NCBI GenBank assembly: GCA_025617745.1
Contig: CM046866.1
Location: 16,685,725-16,749,724, forward strand
Direction: 5' to 3'
From: Heliocidaris erythrogramma
Taxonomy: Eukaryota > Echinodermata > Echinoidea > Camarodonta > Echinometridae
Length of the DNA stretch: 64,000 nt
Under the pieces are notes generated by a model that saw only the letters and a list, made by a program, of their open reading frames with translations, was not told where the DNA came from and ran no database searches. This document shows, piece after piece, positions 31,755 through 45,391 of this stretch (position 1 is the first letter of the stretch; the number at the start of each line of letters is the position of its first letter). The translations under genes were made by a program, and so were the position numbers.

Positions 31755-33624
31755 ACTAGAATTTAATTCGTCATGAGGACGAATTAGGTGGTCTGTCTTT
31801 CAATTTGTACGATCATGATTGTAATCAGGATGATCATAATAATGGGGAAATACTAAACTGAAGATAGGATGTCAAGAATGCCATGAATGGAGATGCTTCT
31901 TGAGGACGGGAATGTAGCAAAATGTGTAACGGTCATTGTAAAATGATTATGGTGATGATGATAATGGTGATTATGATGATTATAATGATATATGATGGCG
32001 ATGATATAATAGCGATGATGATCATGACGGTGACGATAATAATGATGATGATACAGGATACTTGGCAGATTATCCCCTTTGCTCTAATACAGGACAGGAA
32101 ATCACAATTTCCATAGGGTTGTACACAAAACTACTGCACACTACTTTCTAATAGACATAATACGGAAAATAAGGCAGTTTATTACATGATTTGTGATTTG
32201 TTATGTTATACTAGTCAAAGAGGATGGTAAAATGACAGGCAAAATGAAGCAAAAAAGAAAAAAAAAATCGGCCCCGGGGGTCGAACCAGGTACCTTGACC
32301 ATGGTAGTCATGTGCTTTACCGATAGACCAGAATATTTCCCATAGAGATAACACGTAAACGAAAACGGGATTCTCAAATCACATTTTGTACTGAAAAATT
32401 GGGCATGATCCCGACATCTGATCAAAAATTGGAGACCACATTTGTAAAAGCTTATAGTCTCAGCTACAACATATTAAAATCTGGAAGAAAATAGACCAAA
32501 AATAACTGAGATACTGCTCAGAGAACGATGTCATGTAGATTCATGATTCGAAAAAAAATCATCTTCCATAGACATAACACGCAAATAGGGAAAATTATGA
32601 CATGGCATCTTGCATTGAAAATTTCAGTGTGATGACGTCATCAAAATGAAAAATGGTTGCATCTGATCTGGTAGAGAATTGTCTCAGCTATAACATATCA
32701 AAATTTGGAAGAAAATCGATCACCTATTACTGAAATATTAGCAAATGAATACAAAAATGATGACGTCATTTTTTCAAAATCGTTTTTTTGAGTTCATATG
32801 CAAATATGATGACGTTAGAACATGAGATCGGCAAAAGTTCTACATGATTTCAAATCTACAACTCACAGGCTTTCATAATATGTACAGAAATTTGGGGGTT
32901 TCCTCGCGTTCTGACGAGCTATGGCGGATTCTAGATAGGCATGTTTTTACCACTTTTTACATTAGAATGCCCATTGACGTGCGCACGAATTTGAAAGTTT
33001 GACGCGCGCGTACGACATTATGGAAGGTCGAGATTGACTGTAAATAGTTGGAAATTGTCAAGAATAGTGTCAGGAAGACAAAATATGCCAACAACGGCGT
33101 TTTTTACGTTCTCTACGCGCTGTGTGCGCGCATAACGCGCGCACGGACGCGCACGGACAGAAAAATTCAAAATGCTTAAAATGTCCTGGACAATACTCTA
33201 ATTGGATTAAAAAGTGATTTTAAGCATTTCTAAATTTTGACGCGCGCGTACGTGCGCGTCATGATGCGCGCGCGGATTTTGATGACATTTTATGTTGACC
33301 CTTGACCTGAAGTTCATGTGTGTCAATTATGGTTCATTTTGGATGACTCGTTATGAAGATATGATTGATAATGTGATTTCACAAAATGGCGCCTGGATGA
33401 CGTCACGATGACCTGATGACCTTGATAATGATAGGGGCACTTGATCTGCTATGGCCTGATAATTGACGAAAATCTGAAGAAAATTGATCGAGTTGATTTT
33501 GAGAATTCACGGTCACAAGAAATAAGTTGAAAATAAAGAATAAATAATAATAAATAAATAATAATAAAGAAAATTCTGACGAAATTAAGAGGTGATCTGT
33601 CGATACCGACAGACCACCTAATAA
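31755..33624. repeat. Array unit 4 (subtype A), with terminal hairpin
   Basis: tRNA-like box about 32,266-32,335. It ends with a right-end module (about 33,570-33,622) whose stem-loop is an imperfect AGGTGATCTGTCG-type hairpin before ACTAG. Confidence 0.75.
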
Positions 33625-35423
33625 ACTAGACTTGAATTCGTCACGAAGACGAATTAGGTGGTCTGTCCTTAAATTGGCACGATCATGATTGTAATCAGGA
33701 TGATCATATTAATGGGGAAATACTAAACAGAAGACAGGATGTCAAGAATGCCATGAATGGAGATGCTTCCTGAGGACAGGAATGTAGCAAAATGTGTATC
33801 GGTCATTGTAAAATGATTATGGTGATGATAACGGTGATTATGATGATTATAATGACATAATGATGATGGCGATGATATAATAGTAGCGATGATGATCATG
33901 ATGGTGATGATAATAATGATGATGATACAGGATAGTTGGGAGATTAACACCATAGCTCTAATACAGGACAGGAAATCACAATTTGCCATAGGGTTGTACA
34001 TAAACTACTGCACACTACTTTCTAATAGACATAATACGGAAAATAAGGCAGTTTATTACATGATTAGTGATTTTTTATGTTACAATAGTCGAAGAGGATG
34101 GTAAAATGACAGGCAAAAAGAAGCAAAAAAAAAAAAAAAAAAAAAAATCGGCCCCGGGATCGAACCAGGTACCTTGACCATGGTAGTCATGTGCTTTACC
34201 GATAGACCAAAATAATTCCCATAGAGATAACACGTAAACGAAAAACGGGATTCTCAAATCCCATTTTGTACTGAAAAATTGGGCATGATCCCGACATCTG
34301 ATTAAAAATTGGAGGGCTTACTAATAAAAGCTTATAGTCTCAGCTACAACATATTAAAATCTGGAAGGAAATAGACCAATAATAACTGAGATACTGCTCA
34401 GAGAACGATGTCATGTAGATTCGTGATTCGAAAAAAAATCATCTTCCATAGACATAACACGCAAATAGGGAAAAATCTGACATGTCGTCTTTAATTGAAG
34501 ATTTCAGTGTGATAACGTCATCAAAATGAAAAATGTTGGTAACTGATCTTGTAGAGAATTGTCTCAGCTATAACATATCAAAATTTGGAAGAAAATCGAT
34601 CACCTATTACTGAAATATTATCAAAAGAATACAAAAATGATGACATAATTTTTTCAAAATCACTTTTTTGAGTTCATATGCAAATATGATGACGTTAGAA
34701 CATGAGATCGGCAAAAATTCTACATGAATTCATATCTACACCTCACAGGCTTTCAGAATATGTAAAGAAATTGGGGGGTTTCCGCCCCTTCTGAGGAGCT
34801 ATGGCGAATTCTAGATGGGCATGTTTTTACCACTTTTTACATTAGAGTGCCCATTGACGTGCGCAAGAATTTGAAAGTTTGATGCGCGCGTACGACATTA
34901 TGGAAGGTCGAAAATGACTGTAAATAGTTGGAAATTGTCAAGAATAGTATCAGGAAGATGAAACATGCGAAAAACTGGCGTTTTTACGTTCTCTACGCGC
35001 TGTGCGCGCGCATAACGCGCGCGCTGACGCGCACGGACAGGAAATTTTAAAATGCGTAAAATGTCCTGAACCATACCCTAATTTGATTAAAAAGTGATTT
35101 GGAGCATTTTAAAATTTTGACGCGCGCGTACGTGCGCGTCATGATGCGCGCACGGATTTTAATGACATTTTATGTTGGCCCTTGACCTGAAGTTCATGTG
35201 TGTCAAATATGGTTTATTTTTGATGACTCGTTATGAAGATATGATTGATAATGTGATTTCACAAAATGGCGCCTGGATGACGTCACGATGACCTGATGAC
35301 CTTGAAAAAGATAGGGGCACTTGATCTGATATGGTCTGATAATTGACAAAAATTTGAAGAAAATTGATTGAGTTGATTTTGAGATATTGTGTTCACAAGA
35401 AAGTGGTGGAAAAATAAAAATAA
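33625..35423. repeat. Array unit 5 (subtype A)
   Basis: Left hairpin variant AATTCGTCACGAAGACGAATT: the loop and one stem position differ from other units while base pairing is largely kept. It is nearly identical to unit 6, so the pair arose by a very recent duplication. Confidence 0.75.
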
Positions 35424-37491
35424 ACTAGACTTGAATTCGTCACGAAGACGAATTAGGTGGTCTGTCCTTAAATTTGCACGATCATGATTGTAATCAGGAT
35501 GATCATATTAATGGGGAAATACTAAACAGAAGACAGGATGTCAAGAATGCCATGAATGGAGATGCTTCCTGAGGACAGGAATGTAGCAAAATGTGTATCG
35601 GTCATTGTAAAATGATTATGGTGATGATAACGGTGATTATGATGATTATAATGACATAATGATGATGGCGATGATATAATAGTAGCGATGATGATCATGA
35701 TGGTGATGATAATAATGATGGTGATACAGGATACTTGGGAGATTAACACCATAGCTCTAATACAGGACAGGAAATCACAATTTGCCATAGGGTTGTACAT
35801 AAACTACTGCACACTACTTTCTAATAGACATAATACGGAAAATAAGGCAGTTTATTACATGATTAGTGATTTTTTATGTTACAATAGTCGAAGAGGATGG
35901 TAAAATGACAGGCAAAAAGAAGCAAAAAAAAAAAAAATCGGCCCCGGGATCGAACCAGGTACCTTGACCATGGTAGTCATGTGCTTTACCGATAGACCAA
36001 AATAATTCCCATAGAGATAACACGTAAACGAAAAACGGGATTCTCAAATCCCATTTTGTACTGAAAAATTGGGCATGATCCCGACATCTGATTAAAAATT
36101 GGAGGGCTTACTAATAAAAGCTTATAGTCTCAGCTACAACATATTAAAATCTGGAAGGAAATAGACCAATAATAACTGAGATACTGCTCAGAGAACGATG
36201 TCATGTAGATTCGTGATTCGAAAAAAAATCATCTTCCATAGACATAACACGCAAATAGGGAAAAATCTGACATGTCGTCTTTAATTGAAGATTTCAGTGT
36301 GATAACGTCATCAAAATGAAAAATGATGGCAACTGATCTTGTAGAGAATTGTCTCAGCTATAACATATCAAAATTTGGAAGAAATTCGATCACGTATTAC
36401 TGAAATATTATCAAAAGAATACAAAAATGATGACATAATTTTTTCAAAATCACTTTTTTGAGTTCATATGCAAATATGATGACGTTAGAACATGAGATCG
36501 GCAAAAATTCTACATGAATTCATATCTACAACTCACAGGCTTTCAGAATATGTAAAGAAATTGGGGGGTTTCCGCCCCTTCTGAGGAGCTATGGCGAATT
36601 CTAGATGGGCATGTTTTTACCACTTTTTACATTAGAGTGCCCATTGACGTGCGCAAGAATTTGAAAGTTTGATGCGCGCGTACGACATTATGGAAGGTCG
36701 AAAATGACTGTAAATAGTTGGAAATTGTCAAGAATAGTATCAGGAAGATGAAACATGCGAAAAAATGGCGTTTTTACGTTCTCTACGCGCTGTGCGCGCG
36801 CATAACGCGCGCGCGGACGCGCACGGACAGGAAATTTTAAAATGCGTAAAATGTCCTGAACAATACTCTAATTTGATTAAAAAGTGATTTTGAGCATTTT
36901 TAAATTTTGACGCGCGCGTACGTGCGCGTCATGATGTGCGCGCAAATTTTGATGACATTTTATGTTGACCCTTGACCTGAAGTTAATGTATGTCAAATAT
37001 GGTTCATTTTTGATGACTCGTTATGAAGATATGATTGATAATGTGATATCACAAAATGGCGCCTGGATGACGTCACGATGACCTGATGACCTTGAAAAAG
37101 ATAGGGGAACTTGATCTGATATGGTCTGATAATTGACAAAAATTTGAAGAAAATTGAACGAGTTGATTTTGAGAAATTGTGTTCACAAGAAAGTGGTGGA
37201 AAAATAAAAATAAATAAATAAATAAATAATAAAGAAAATTCTGACGAAATTAAGAGGTGGTCTGTCGACTACGACAGACCACCTAATAATAAATAAATAA
37301 AGAAAATTCTGACGAAATTAAGAGGTGGTCTGTCGACTACGACAGACCACCTAATAAAGAAAGAAAATTCTGACGAAATTAAGAGGTGGTCTGTCGACTA
37401 CGACAGACCACCTAATAATAATAAATAATAAAGAAAATTCTGACGAAATTAAGAGGTGGTCTGTCGACTACGACAGACCACCTAATAAAGA
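35424..37491. repeat. Array unit 6 (subtype A), four terminal hairpin modules
   Basis: Near-identical to unit 5 over most of its length. It ends with four tandem copies of the right-end module (37,225-37,490). Confidence 0.8.
37225..37490. repeat. Four tandem right-end hairpin modules
   Basis: Each 55-70 bp module reads AAAATTCTGACGAAATTAAG then a perfect 13-bp hairpin, AGGTGGTCTGTCG, ACTA loop, and its complement, then AATAA. Single modules are at 39,297-39,350, 40,650-40,702 and (imperfect) 40,712-40,768. Related hairpins are at 47,930-48,025. The arm GACAGACCACCTAAT is the exact inverse of ATTAGGTGGTCTGTC in the unit's left end. Confidence 0.9.
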
Positions 37492-39352
37492 ACTAGAATT
37501 TAATTCGTCATGAGGACGAATTAGGTGGTCTGTCCTTCAATTTGTACGATCATCATTGTAATCAGGATGATCATAATAATGGGGAAATACTAAACTGAAG
37601 ATAGGATGTCAAGACTGCCATGAATGGAGATGCTTCTTGAGGACGGGAATGTAGCAAAATGTGTAACGGTCATTGTAAAATGATTATGGTGATGATGATA
37701 ATGGTGATTATGATGATTATAATGATATATGATGGCGATGATATAATAGCGATGATGATCATGACGGTGACGATAATAATGATGATGATACAGGATACTT
37801 GGCAGATTATCCCCTTTGATCTAATACAGGACAGGAAATCACAATTTCCATAGGGTTGTACACAAACTACTGCACACTACTTTCTAATAGACATAATACG
37901 GAAAATAAGGCAGTTTATTACATGATTTGTGATTTTTTATGTTACAATAGTCGAAGAGGATGGTAAAATGACAGGCAAAAAGAAGCAAAAAAAAAAAAAA
38001 AAAAATCGGCCCCGGGGATCGAACCAGGTACCTTGACCATGGTAGTCATGTGCTTTACCGATAGACCAGCATATTTCCCATAGAGATAGCACGTAAACGA
38101 AAACGGGATTCTCAAATCACATTTGGTAGTTCAAAATTGGGCATGATCCCGACATCTGATCAAAAATTGGAGACAACACTTGTAAAAGCTTATAGTCTCA
38201 GCTACAACATATTAAAATCTGGAAGGAAATAGACCAAAAATAACTGAGATACTGCTCAGAGAACGATGTCATGTAGATTCATGATTCGAAAAAAAGTCAT
38301 CTTCCATAGACATAACACGCAAATGGGGAAAATTATGACATGGCATCTTCGATTGAAAATTTCACTGTGATGACGTCATCAAAATTAAAAATGGTGGAGA
38401 CTGATCTGATAGAGAATTATCTCAGCTATAACATATCAAAATTTGGAAGAAAATCGACCACCTATTACTGAAATATTATCAAAAGAATACAAAAATGATG
38501 ACATATTTTTTTCAAAATCACTTTTTTGAGTTCATATGCAAATATGATGACGTTAGAACATGAGATCGGCAAAAAATCTACATGAATTCATATCTACAAC
38601 TCACAGGCTTTCAGAATATGTAAAGAAATTGGGGGGTTTCCGCCCCTTCTGAGGAGCTATGGCGAATTCTAGATGGGCATGTTTTTACCACTTTTTACAT
38701 TAGAATGCCCATTGACGTGCGCACGAATTTGAAAGTTTGACGCGCGCGTACGACATTATGGAAGGTCGATAATGACTGTAAATAGTTGGAAATTGTCAAG
38801 AATATTATCAGGAAGATGAAACATGCGAAAAAACGGCGTTTTTACGTTCTCTACGAGCTGTGTGCGCGCATAACGCGCGCGCGGACGCGCACGGACAGGA
38901 AATTTTAAAATGCGTAAAATGTCCTGAACCATACCCTAATTTGATTAAAAAGTGATTTGGAGCATTTTTAAATTTTGACGCGCGCGTACGTGCGCGTCAT
39001 GAGGCGCGCACGGATTTTAATGACATTTTATGTTGACCCTTGACCTGAAGTTGATGTGTGTCAAATATGGTTTATTTTTGATGACTCGTTATGAAGATAT
39101 GATTGATAATGTGATTTCACAAAATGGCGCCTGGATGATGTCACGATGACCTGATGACCTTGAAAAAGATAGGGGCACTTGATCTGATATGGTCTGATAA
39201 TTGACAAAAATTTGAAGAAAATTGATCGAGTTGATTTTGAGAAATTGTGTTCACAAGAAAGTGGTGGAAAAATAAAAATAAATAAATAATAATAAAGAAA
39301 ATTCTGACGAAATTAAGAGGTGGTCTGTCGACTACGACAGACCACCTAAAAA
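37492..39352. repeat. Array unit 7 (subtype A), one terminal hairpin
   Basis: tRNA-like box about 38,006-38,073. The right-end hairpin at about 39,320-39,350 is joined directly to the tRNA-like box of the next, headless unit, so the boundary marks a recombination or truncated insertion. Confidence 0.75.
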
Positions 39353-40770
39353 ATCGGCCCCGGGATCGAACCAGGTACCTTGACCATGGTAGTCATGTGC
39401 TTTACCGATAGACCAAAATAATTCCCATAGAGATAACACGTAAACGAAAAATGGGATTCTCAAATCCCATTTTGTACTGAAAAATTGGGCATGATCCCGA
39501 CATCTGATCAAAAATCTGAGGGCTTACTAATAAAAGCTTATAGTCTCAGCTACAACATATTAAAATCTGGAAGGAAATAGACCAATAATAACTGAGATAC
39601 TGCTCAGAGAACAATGTCATGTAGATTCATGATTCGAAAAAAAGTCATCTTCCATAGACATAACACGCAAATAGGGAACATTCTGACATGGCATCTTTAA
39701 TTGAAATTTTCACTATGATGACGTCATCAAAATGAAAAATTGTGGTTACTGATCTTGTAGAGAATTGTCTCAGCTAAAACATATCAAAATTTGGAAGAAA
39801 ATTGACCAACTATTACTGAAATATTATCAAAAGAATACAAAAATGATGACATAATTTTTTCAAAATCACTTTTTTGAGTTCATATGCAAATATGATGACG
39901 TTAGAACATGAGATCGGCAAAAATTCTACATGAATTCATATCTACAACTCACAGGCTTTCAGAATATGTAAAGAAATTGGGGGGTTTCCGCCCCTTCTGA
40001 GGAGCTATGGCGAATTCTAGATGGGCATGTTTTTACCACTTTTTGCATTAGAATGCCCTTTGACGTGCGCACAAATTTGAAAGTTTGACGCGCGCGTACG
40101 ACATTATGGAAGGTCGAGAATGACTGTAAATAGTTGGAAATTGTCAAGAATAGTATCAGGAAGATGAAACATGCGAAAAAATGGCGTTTTTACGTTCTCT
40201 ACGCGCTGTGCGCGCACATAACGCGCGCGCGGACGCGCACGGACAGGAAATTTTTAAATGCGTAAAATGTCCTGAACCATACCCTAATTTGATTAAAAAG
40301 TGATTTGGAGCATTTTTAAATTTTGACGCGCGCGTACGTGCGCGACATGAGGCGCGCACGGATTTTAATGACATTTTATGTTGACCCTTGACCTGAAGTT
40401 CATGTGTGTCAAATATGGTTTATTTTTGATGACTCGTTATGAAGATATGATTGATAATGTGATTTCACAAAATGGCGCCTGGATGACGTCACGATGACCT
40501 GATGACCTTGAAAAAGATAGGGGCACTTGATCTGATATGGTCTGATAATTGACAAAAATTTGAAGAAAATTGATCGAGTTGATTTTGAGAAATTGTGTTC
40601 ACAAGAAAGTGGTGGAAAAATAAAAGACAAATAATAATAAATAAAGAAAGAAAATTCTGACGAAATTAAGAGGTGGTCTGTCGACTACGACAGACCACCT
40701 AATAAAAATAAAGAAGAAAATTCTGACAAAATTAAAAGGTGATCTGTCGATACCGACAGACCACCTAATA
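39353..40770. repeat. Array unit 8 (headless) with two terminal hairpins
   Basis: Starts in the tRNA-like box and lacks the left hairpin and GAT segment. Otherwise subtype A. Two right-end modules at 40,650-40,768 close it. Confidence 0.75.
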
Positions 40771-41471
40771 ATACCTACAACGTGTGTGTCTATGGCAAAA
40801 TGGGCACTTTTATCTTTGAAAGCCATTTTCACCCTGAAAACGTCCGTTAAAACGTTAAAGCTACACAAGCCTTTTTTGTGTAGAATATTTTGCTCTATCA
40901 TCTGAATCAAGTCCCAAGTCTCTAGCACCACGCAAACTGAAGTTAGAGGTCCGAAAAGGGCATTTTTTCACCAAAAATTCACTAAATGAAGCCTAGATGA
41001 CGTCATAATGACGTTGTGAACTTCAAATTGTTACTGTGAACTCTTCTTATCAGGTCTCATGACTGTGTCGAATTTCAAAAAGATTTACCTATCCGTTTTC
41101 GAGTTATTGCCCCCGTAAAGGGGGGGGGGGGTCCAAGAGACAATAAATGATTTAAAAAAAAAAAATGAAAGAGCTACGAATCTGCTTTTCTGTGTGCATG
41201 TGGGTTGTTCAAGATGGGATGATTGTGGAAAGATTCAGAAGGATTGGCCGTCTTGTTTAGGAGTGGTGGTTTTGACTGAAATAAGGAGGGAATTTGCCGT
41301 TTTTTCCGCTTTTCATTTGTCAATGGGAGGAAAATGAGCGGAAATGTGAAGAATCTTCAAGTTGGAAGTGAATTGGTCCCAAATTTCCTCCAAATCTGAA
41401 CCCTTTTTTTCATTGTAGATGGCAGGATGGAGGAGCTATTAAGGAAAAGATGGACACGATAACAGTCGACA

Positions 41472-41508
<37 letters not shown>

Positions 41509-41958
41509 TGAGCTACGAATGTGCTTTTTTGTGTGCATGATGTTTGGTGAAGATGGAATGATTGTGGCAAGATTGAGAAAGATTGACGGTCTTGTTTAGG
41601 AGTTATCGGAGTGGGCATATTTGATTGTTGTGGGGGCACTTTCGCGCGAACGTAAGCGTACGCCCGCGTCTAAGTCTGTGAAATTGACGGGATTGGTATT
41701 AGCTTCAATCATGCCATATATGAATAAGAAATGACTTTCCGTTACCAAGATATGACCATGAGTTGATTTCCACAACATGGCGCCTGGATGACGACAATGA
41801 TGAGCTGAGGACCTTGAAAAAGATACCCGAGCTTGATCTCATAGGGCCTGATGACTGACGGAAATTTCATGAAAATTGACTGGACAGTTTTCGAGCTTTC
41901 GTGGTAACAAAAAGTAAGCGGAAAAGGAAAGGTCGTTTTGACGAAAGTAAATTTAACT
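40771..41958. repeat. Non-unit spacer inside the array
   Basis: Unrelated AT-rich sequence with a C/G homopolymer (41,118), two A-runs (41,155 and 41,475-41,504) and GATGAAG-type repeat words. Two partly similar segments (41,165-41,280 and 41,510-41,620) suggest a decayed internal duplication. The last 200 bp again resemble the 3' zone of the units (CAAAATGGCGCC-like, GACCTTGAAAAAGATA). No gene is seen. Confidence 0.45.
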
Positions 41959-44900
41959 ACTAGAGTTTAATTCGTCATGAGGACGAATTAGGTGGTCTGT
42001 CTTTCAATTTGTATGATCATGATTGTAATCAGGGTGATCATAATGCTAGACTGAAGATACATGTAGGAAGTCAAGAATGCGACGCATGGAGATGCTTCTT
42101 GAGGACAGGAATGTAGAAAAATGTGTGAAACGGTCATTGGAAGATGTGATGATGTTGATGATAATCATGATGAATATCATGACAGTGATGATGATAATGA
42201 TGTTGATGATAATCATGATGATGATCATTATATCATGACAGTGATGATGATAATGATGTTGATGATAATCATGATGATGACGATTATATCATGACAGTGA
42301 TGATAATACTGATTTTGTTGTTAATCATCATCATGATCATCATGAATATCATGACAGTAATGATGATAATAATGTTGATGATAGTCATCATCATGAATAT
42401 CATCATGACCATCATGAATATCATCATTACATTGATGATGATAATGATGTTGATGATAATCATGATGATGATCATTATATCATCATAAAGGTGATGATGA
42501 TAATGAAGTTCATAATCATCAGCATCATCATGAATATCATGACAGTGATGATGATAATGATGTTGATGATAATCATCATCAAAAATATCATGACAGTGAT
42601 GATAATGATGGTGATGATATAATCATGATGATGATGATTATATCATGACAGTGATGATAATGATGTTGATGATAATCATGATGATCATTATAATGATCAT
42701 CATGACAGTGATGATAGTGATGTTGATGATAATCATGATGATGACGATTATATCATGACAGTGATGATAATACTGATTTTGATGTTAATCATCATGATCA
42801 TCATGAATATCATGACAGTAATGATGATAATAATGTTGATGATAGTCATCATCATGAATATCATCATGACATTGATGATGATAATGATGTTGATGATAAT
42901 CATGATGATGATCATTATATCATCATAAAGGTGATGATGATAATGAAGTTCATAATCATCAGCATCATCATGAATATCATGACAGTGATGATGATAATGA
43001 TGTTGATGATAATCATCAAAAATATCACGACAGTGATGATAATGATTATATCATGACAGTGATGATGATAATGATGTTGATGATAATCATGATGATCATT
43101 ATAATGATCATCATGAAAGTGATGATAAAGATGTTGATGATAATCATGATGACGAATATATCATGACAGTGATGATAATACTGATTTTGATGTTAATCAT
43201 CATCATGATCATCATGAATATTATGACAGTAATGATGATAATAATGGTTGGTGATAGTCATCATCATGAATATCATCATGACACTGATGAGGATAATGAT
43301 GTTGATGATAATCATGATGATGATCATTATATCATCATAAAGGTGATGATGATAATGAAGTTCATAATCATCAGCATCATCATGAATATCATGACAGTGA
43401 TGATGATAATGATGTTGATGATAATCATCATTAAAAATATCATGACAGTGATGATAATGATGGTGATGATATAATCATGATGATGATCATTATATCATGA
43501 CAGTGATGATGATAATGATGTTGATGATAATCATGACGATCATTATAATGATCATCATGACAGTGATGATAATGATTTTGATGTTAATCATCATCATCAT
43601 GATGAATATGATGACAGTGATGATGATAATAATGGTGATGATAATCATGATGATGATATAATGATGATGGTGATAATGATGATGATGATGGGGATAATGA
43701 TGATGACCATGACTGCAATGACAGTGACCTTAACTATGCCAAATATAAAAGAGAAATCACATTTTGTTACGAACATAAGTTGATTTTTACAAAAAGGCGC
43801 CTGGATGACGTCACGACAATCTGATGACCTTGAAAAAGTTGCGGGAACTTGACCTTATTAGGACTGATGACTGACGAAAGAGCACTAGCACTATTTGACA
43901 TTGCAGGATACTTGGGAGATAAACCCAATAGCTTTAATACACGACAGGGAATCACAATTTCCATAGGGTTGTACACAAACTACTGCACACTACTTTCCAA
44001 TAGACAAAACACGCAAAATAAGGCAGTTTAGTACATGGTTTGTGATTGTATATGATATAATAGTCGAAGAAGATGGTAAAATGAAAGGCAAAAAGAAGCA
44101 AAAAAAAAAAAATTATGGACCCACCGGGGATCGAACCTGGGTCACCGGAATGAGAGGCAAGTGCTATAACCAATAGACCAAAATATTTCCCATAGAGATA
44201 ACACGTAAACGAAAAACAGGATTCTCAAATCCCATTTTGTAGTTCAAAATTGGGCATGATCCCGACATCTGATCAAAAATTGGAGACCACACTTGTAAAA
44301 GCGTATAGTCTCAGCTATAACATACTAAAATCTGGAAGAAAATGGACTAAAAACAACTGAGATACAGCTCAGAGAACAATGTCATGTAGATTCATGATTC
44401 GAAAAAAAATCATCTTCCATAGACATAACACGCAAATAGGGAAAATTCTGACATGGCACCTTTAATTGAAAATTTCACTGTGACGACGTCATCAAAATGA
44501 AAAATGGTGATGACCGATTTTCTAGGAAATTGCCTCAGCTACAACATATTAGAATCTGGGTAAAAAACGACCAATAATTACGAATCTAGAGCCAAATTTG
44601 CATAAATGTGATGACGTGAAAACATGAAAAATGGAAATTTTGATTTCTGGCGCCATTTTGATGACGTCATAATGTTTATAAGGGTCATATGATACATGAA
44701 ATCATATCTGTGATTCCTCCCCTACCCAAAGATGACAAAAAATTGGGGAGTTTGTGGACTATTTAAAGAGCTAGAGTTAATTTTGTAGAGGCATGTTTTT
44801 GCACGTTTTGACGTTATTTTCGCCATAGACGCGCGCACGGATTTTGAACTTTGACGCGCCCGTACGACCTTATTATTGATTGAAATTGATTCCAAGTTGA

Positions 44901-45391
44901 TGGAAATGATGAAGAAAAGTGTCAGGATTGCAAATCAATCGAAAAAACAGCGTTTTAAGTTTATTTACGACTTGCGGGCGAGTAAAACGCGCGCGCGGAC
45001 GCTTACGCACGGACATTTTTTAAATGCTCAAAATGACGTGAAAAGTGTGCAGACTTGATCCTGCGTGATTTTGAGCATTTTTAAATTTTGACGCGCGCGT
45101 ACGCGCACGTCCTGACCTCTAGATGACCTGTGAGGACATGACTTGATGACCCGTCATGTGAAGTTTATGTGATGTGAATATAGTTGATTTTTGATGATCG
45201 ATTATGAAGATATAATCGATCTTGTAAATTTACAAAATGGCGTCTTGATGACGTCACGATGACCTGATAACCTTCAAAAGCTTAGTTGACCATGTCCATG
45301 ATTGACCTCATACATGACATGAAACTCGATGATATTGACCTGACCGATTTTGAGATTTGCTGGCTACAAAAATTTGTAATAAAAAGAAGAA
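41959..45391. repeat. Array unit 9 (subtype B) with 1.5-kb GAT minisatellite
   Basis: The minisatellite (42,140-43,720) is itself higher-order: blocks of about 420-450 bp beginning ATATCATGACAGTGATGATA repeat roughly three times. tRNA-like box about 44,114-44,185. The CG-alternating tract is at about 45,088-45,108. Confidence 0.75.
42140..43720. repeat. (GAT)n-type higher-order minisatellite
   Basis: Imperfect GAT/ATC trinucleotides organised into 50-60 bp units (ATCATGACAGTGATGATGAT, GTTGATGATAATCATG) and these into larger blocks. Open frames on both strands encode Ile/Met/Asp-only peptides, which are not genes. Confidence 0.9.
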
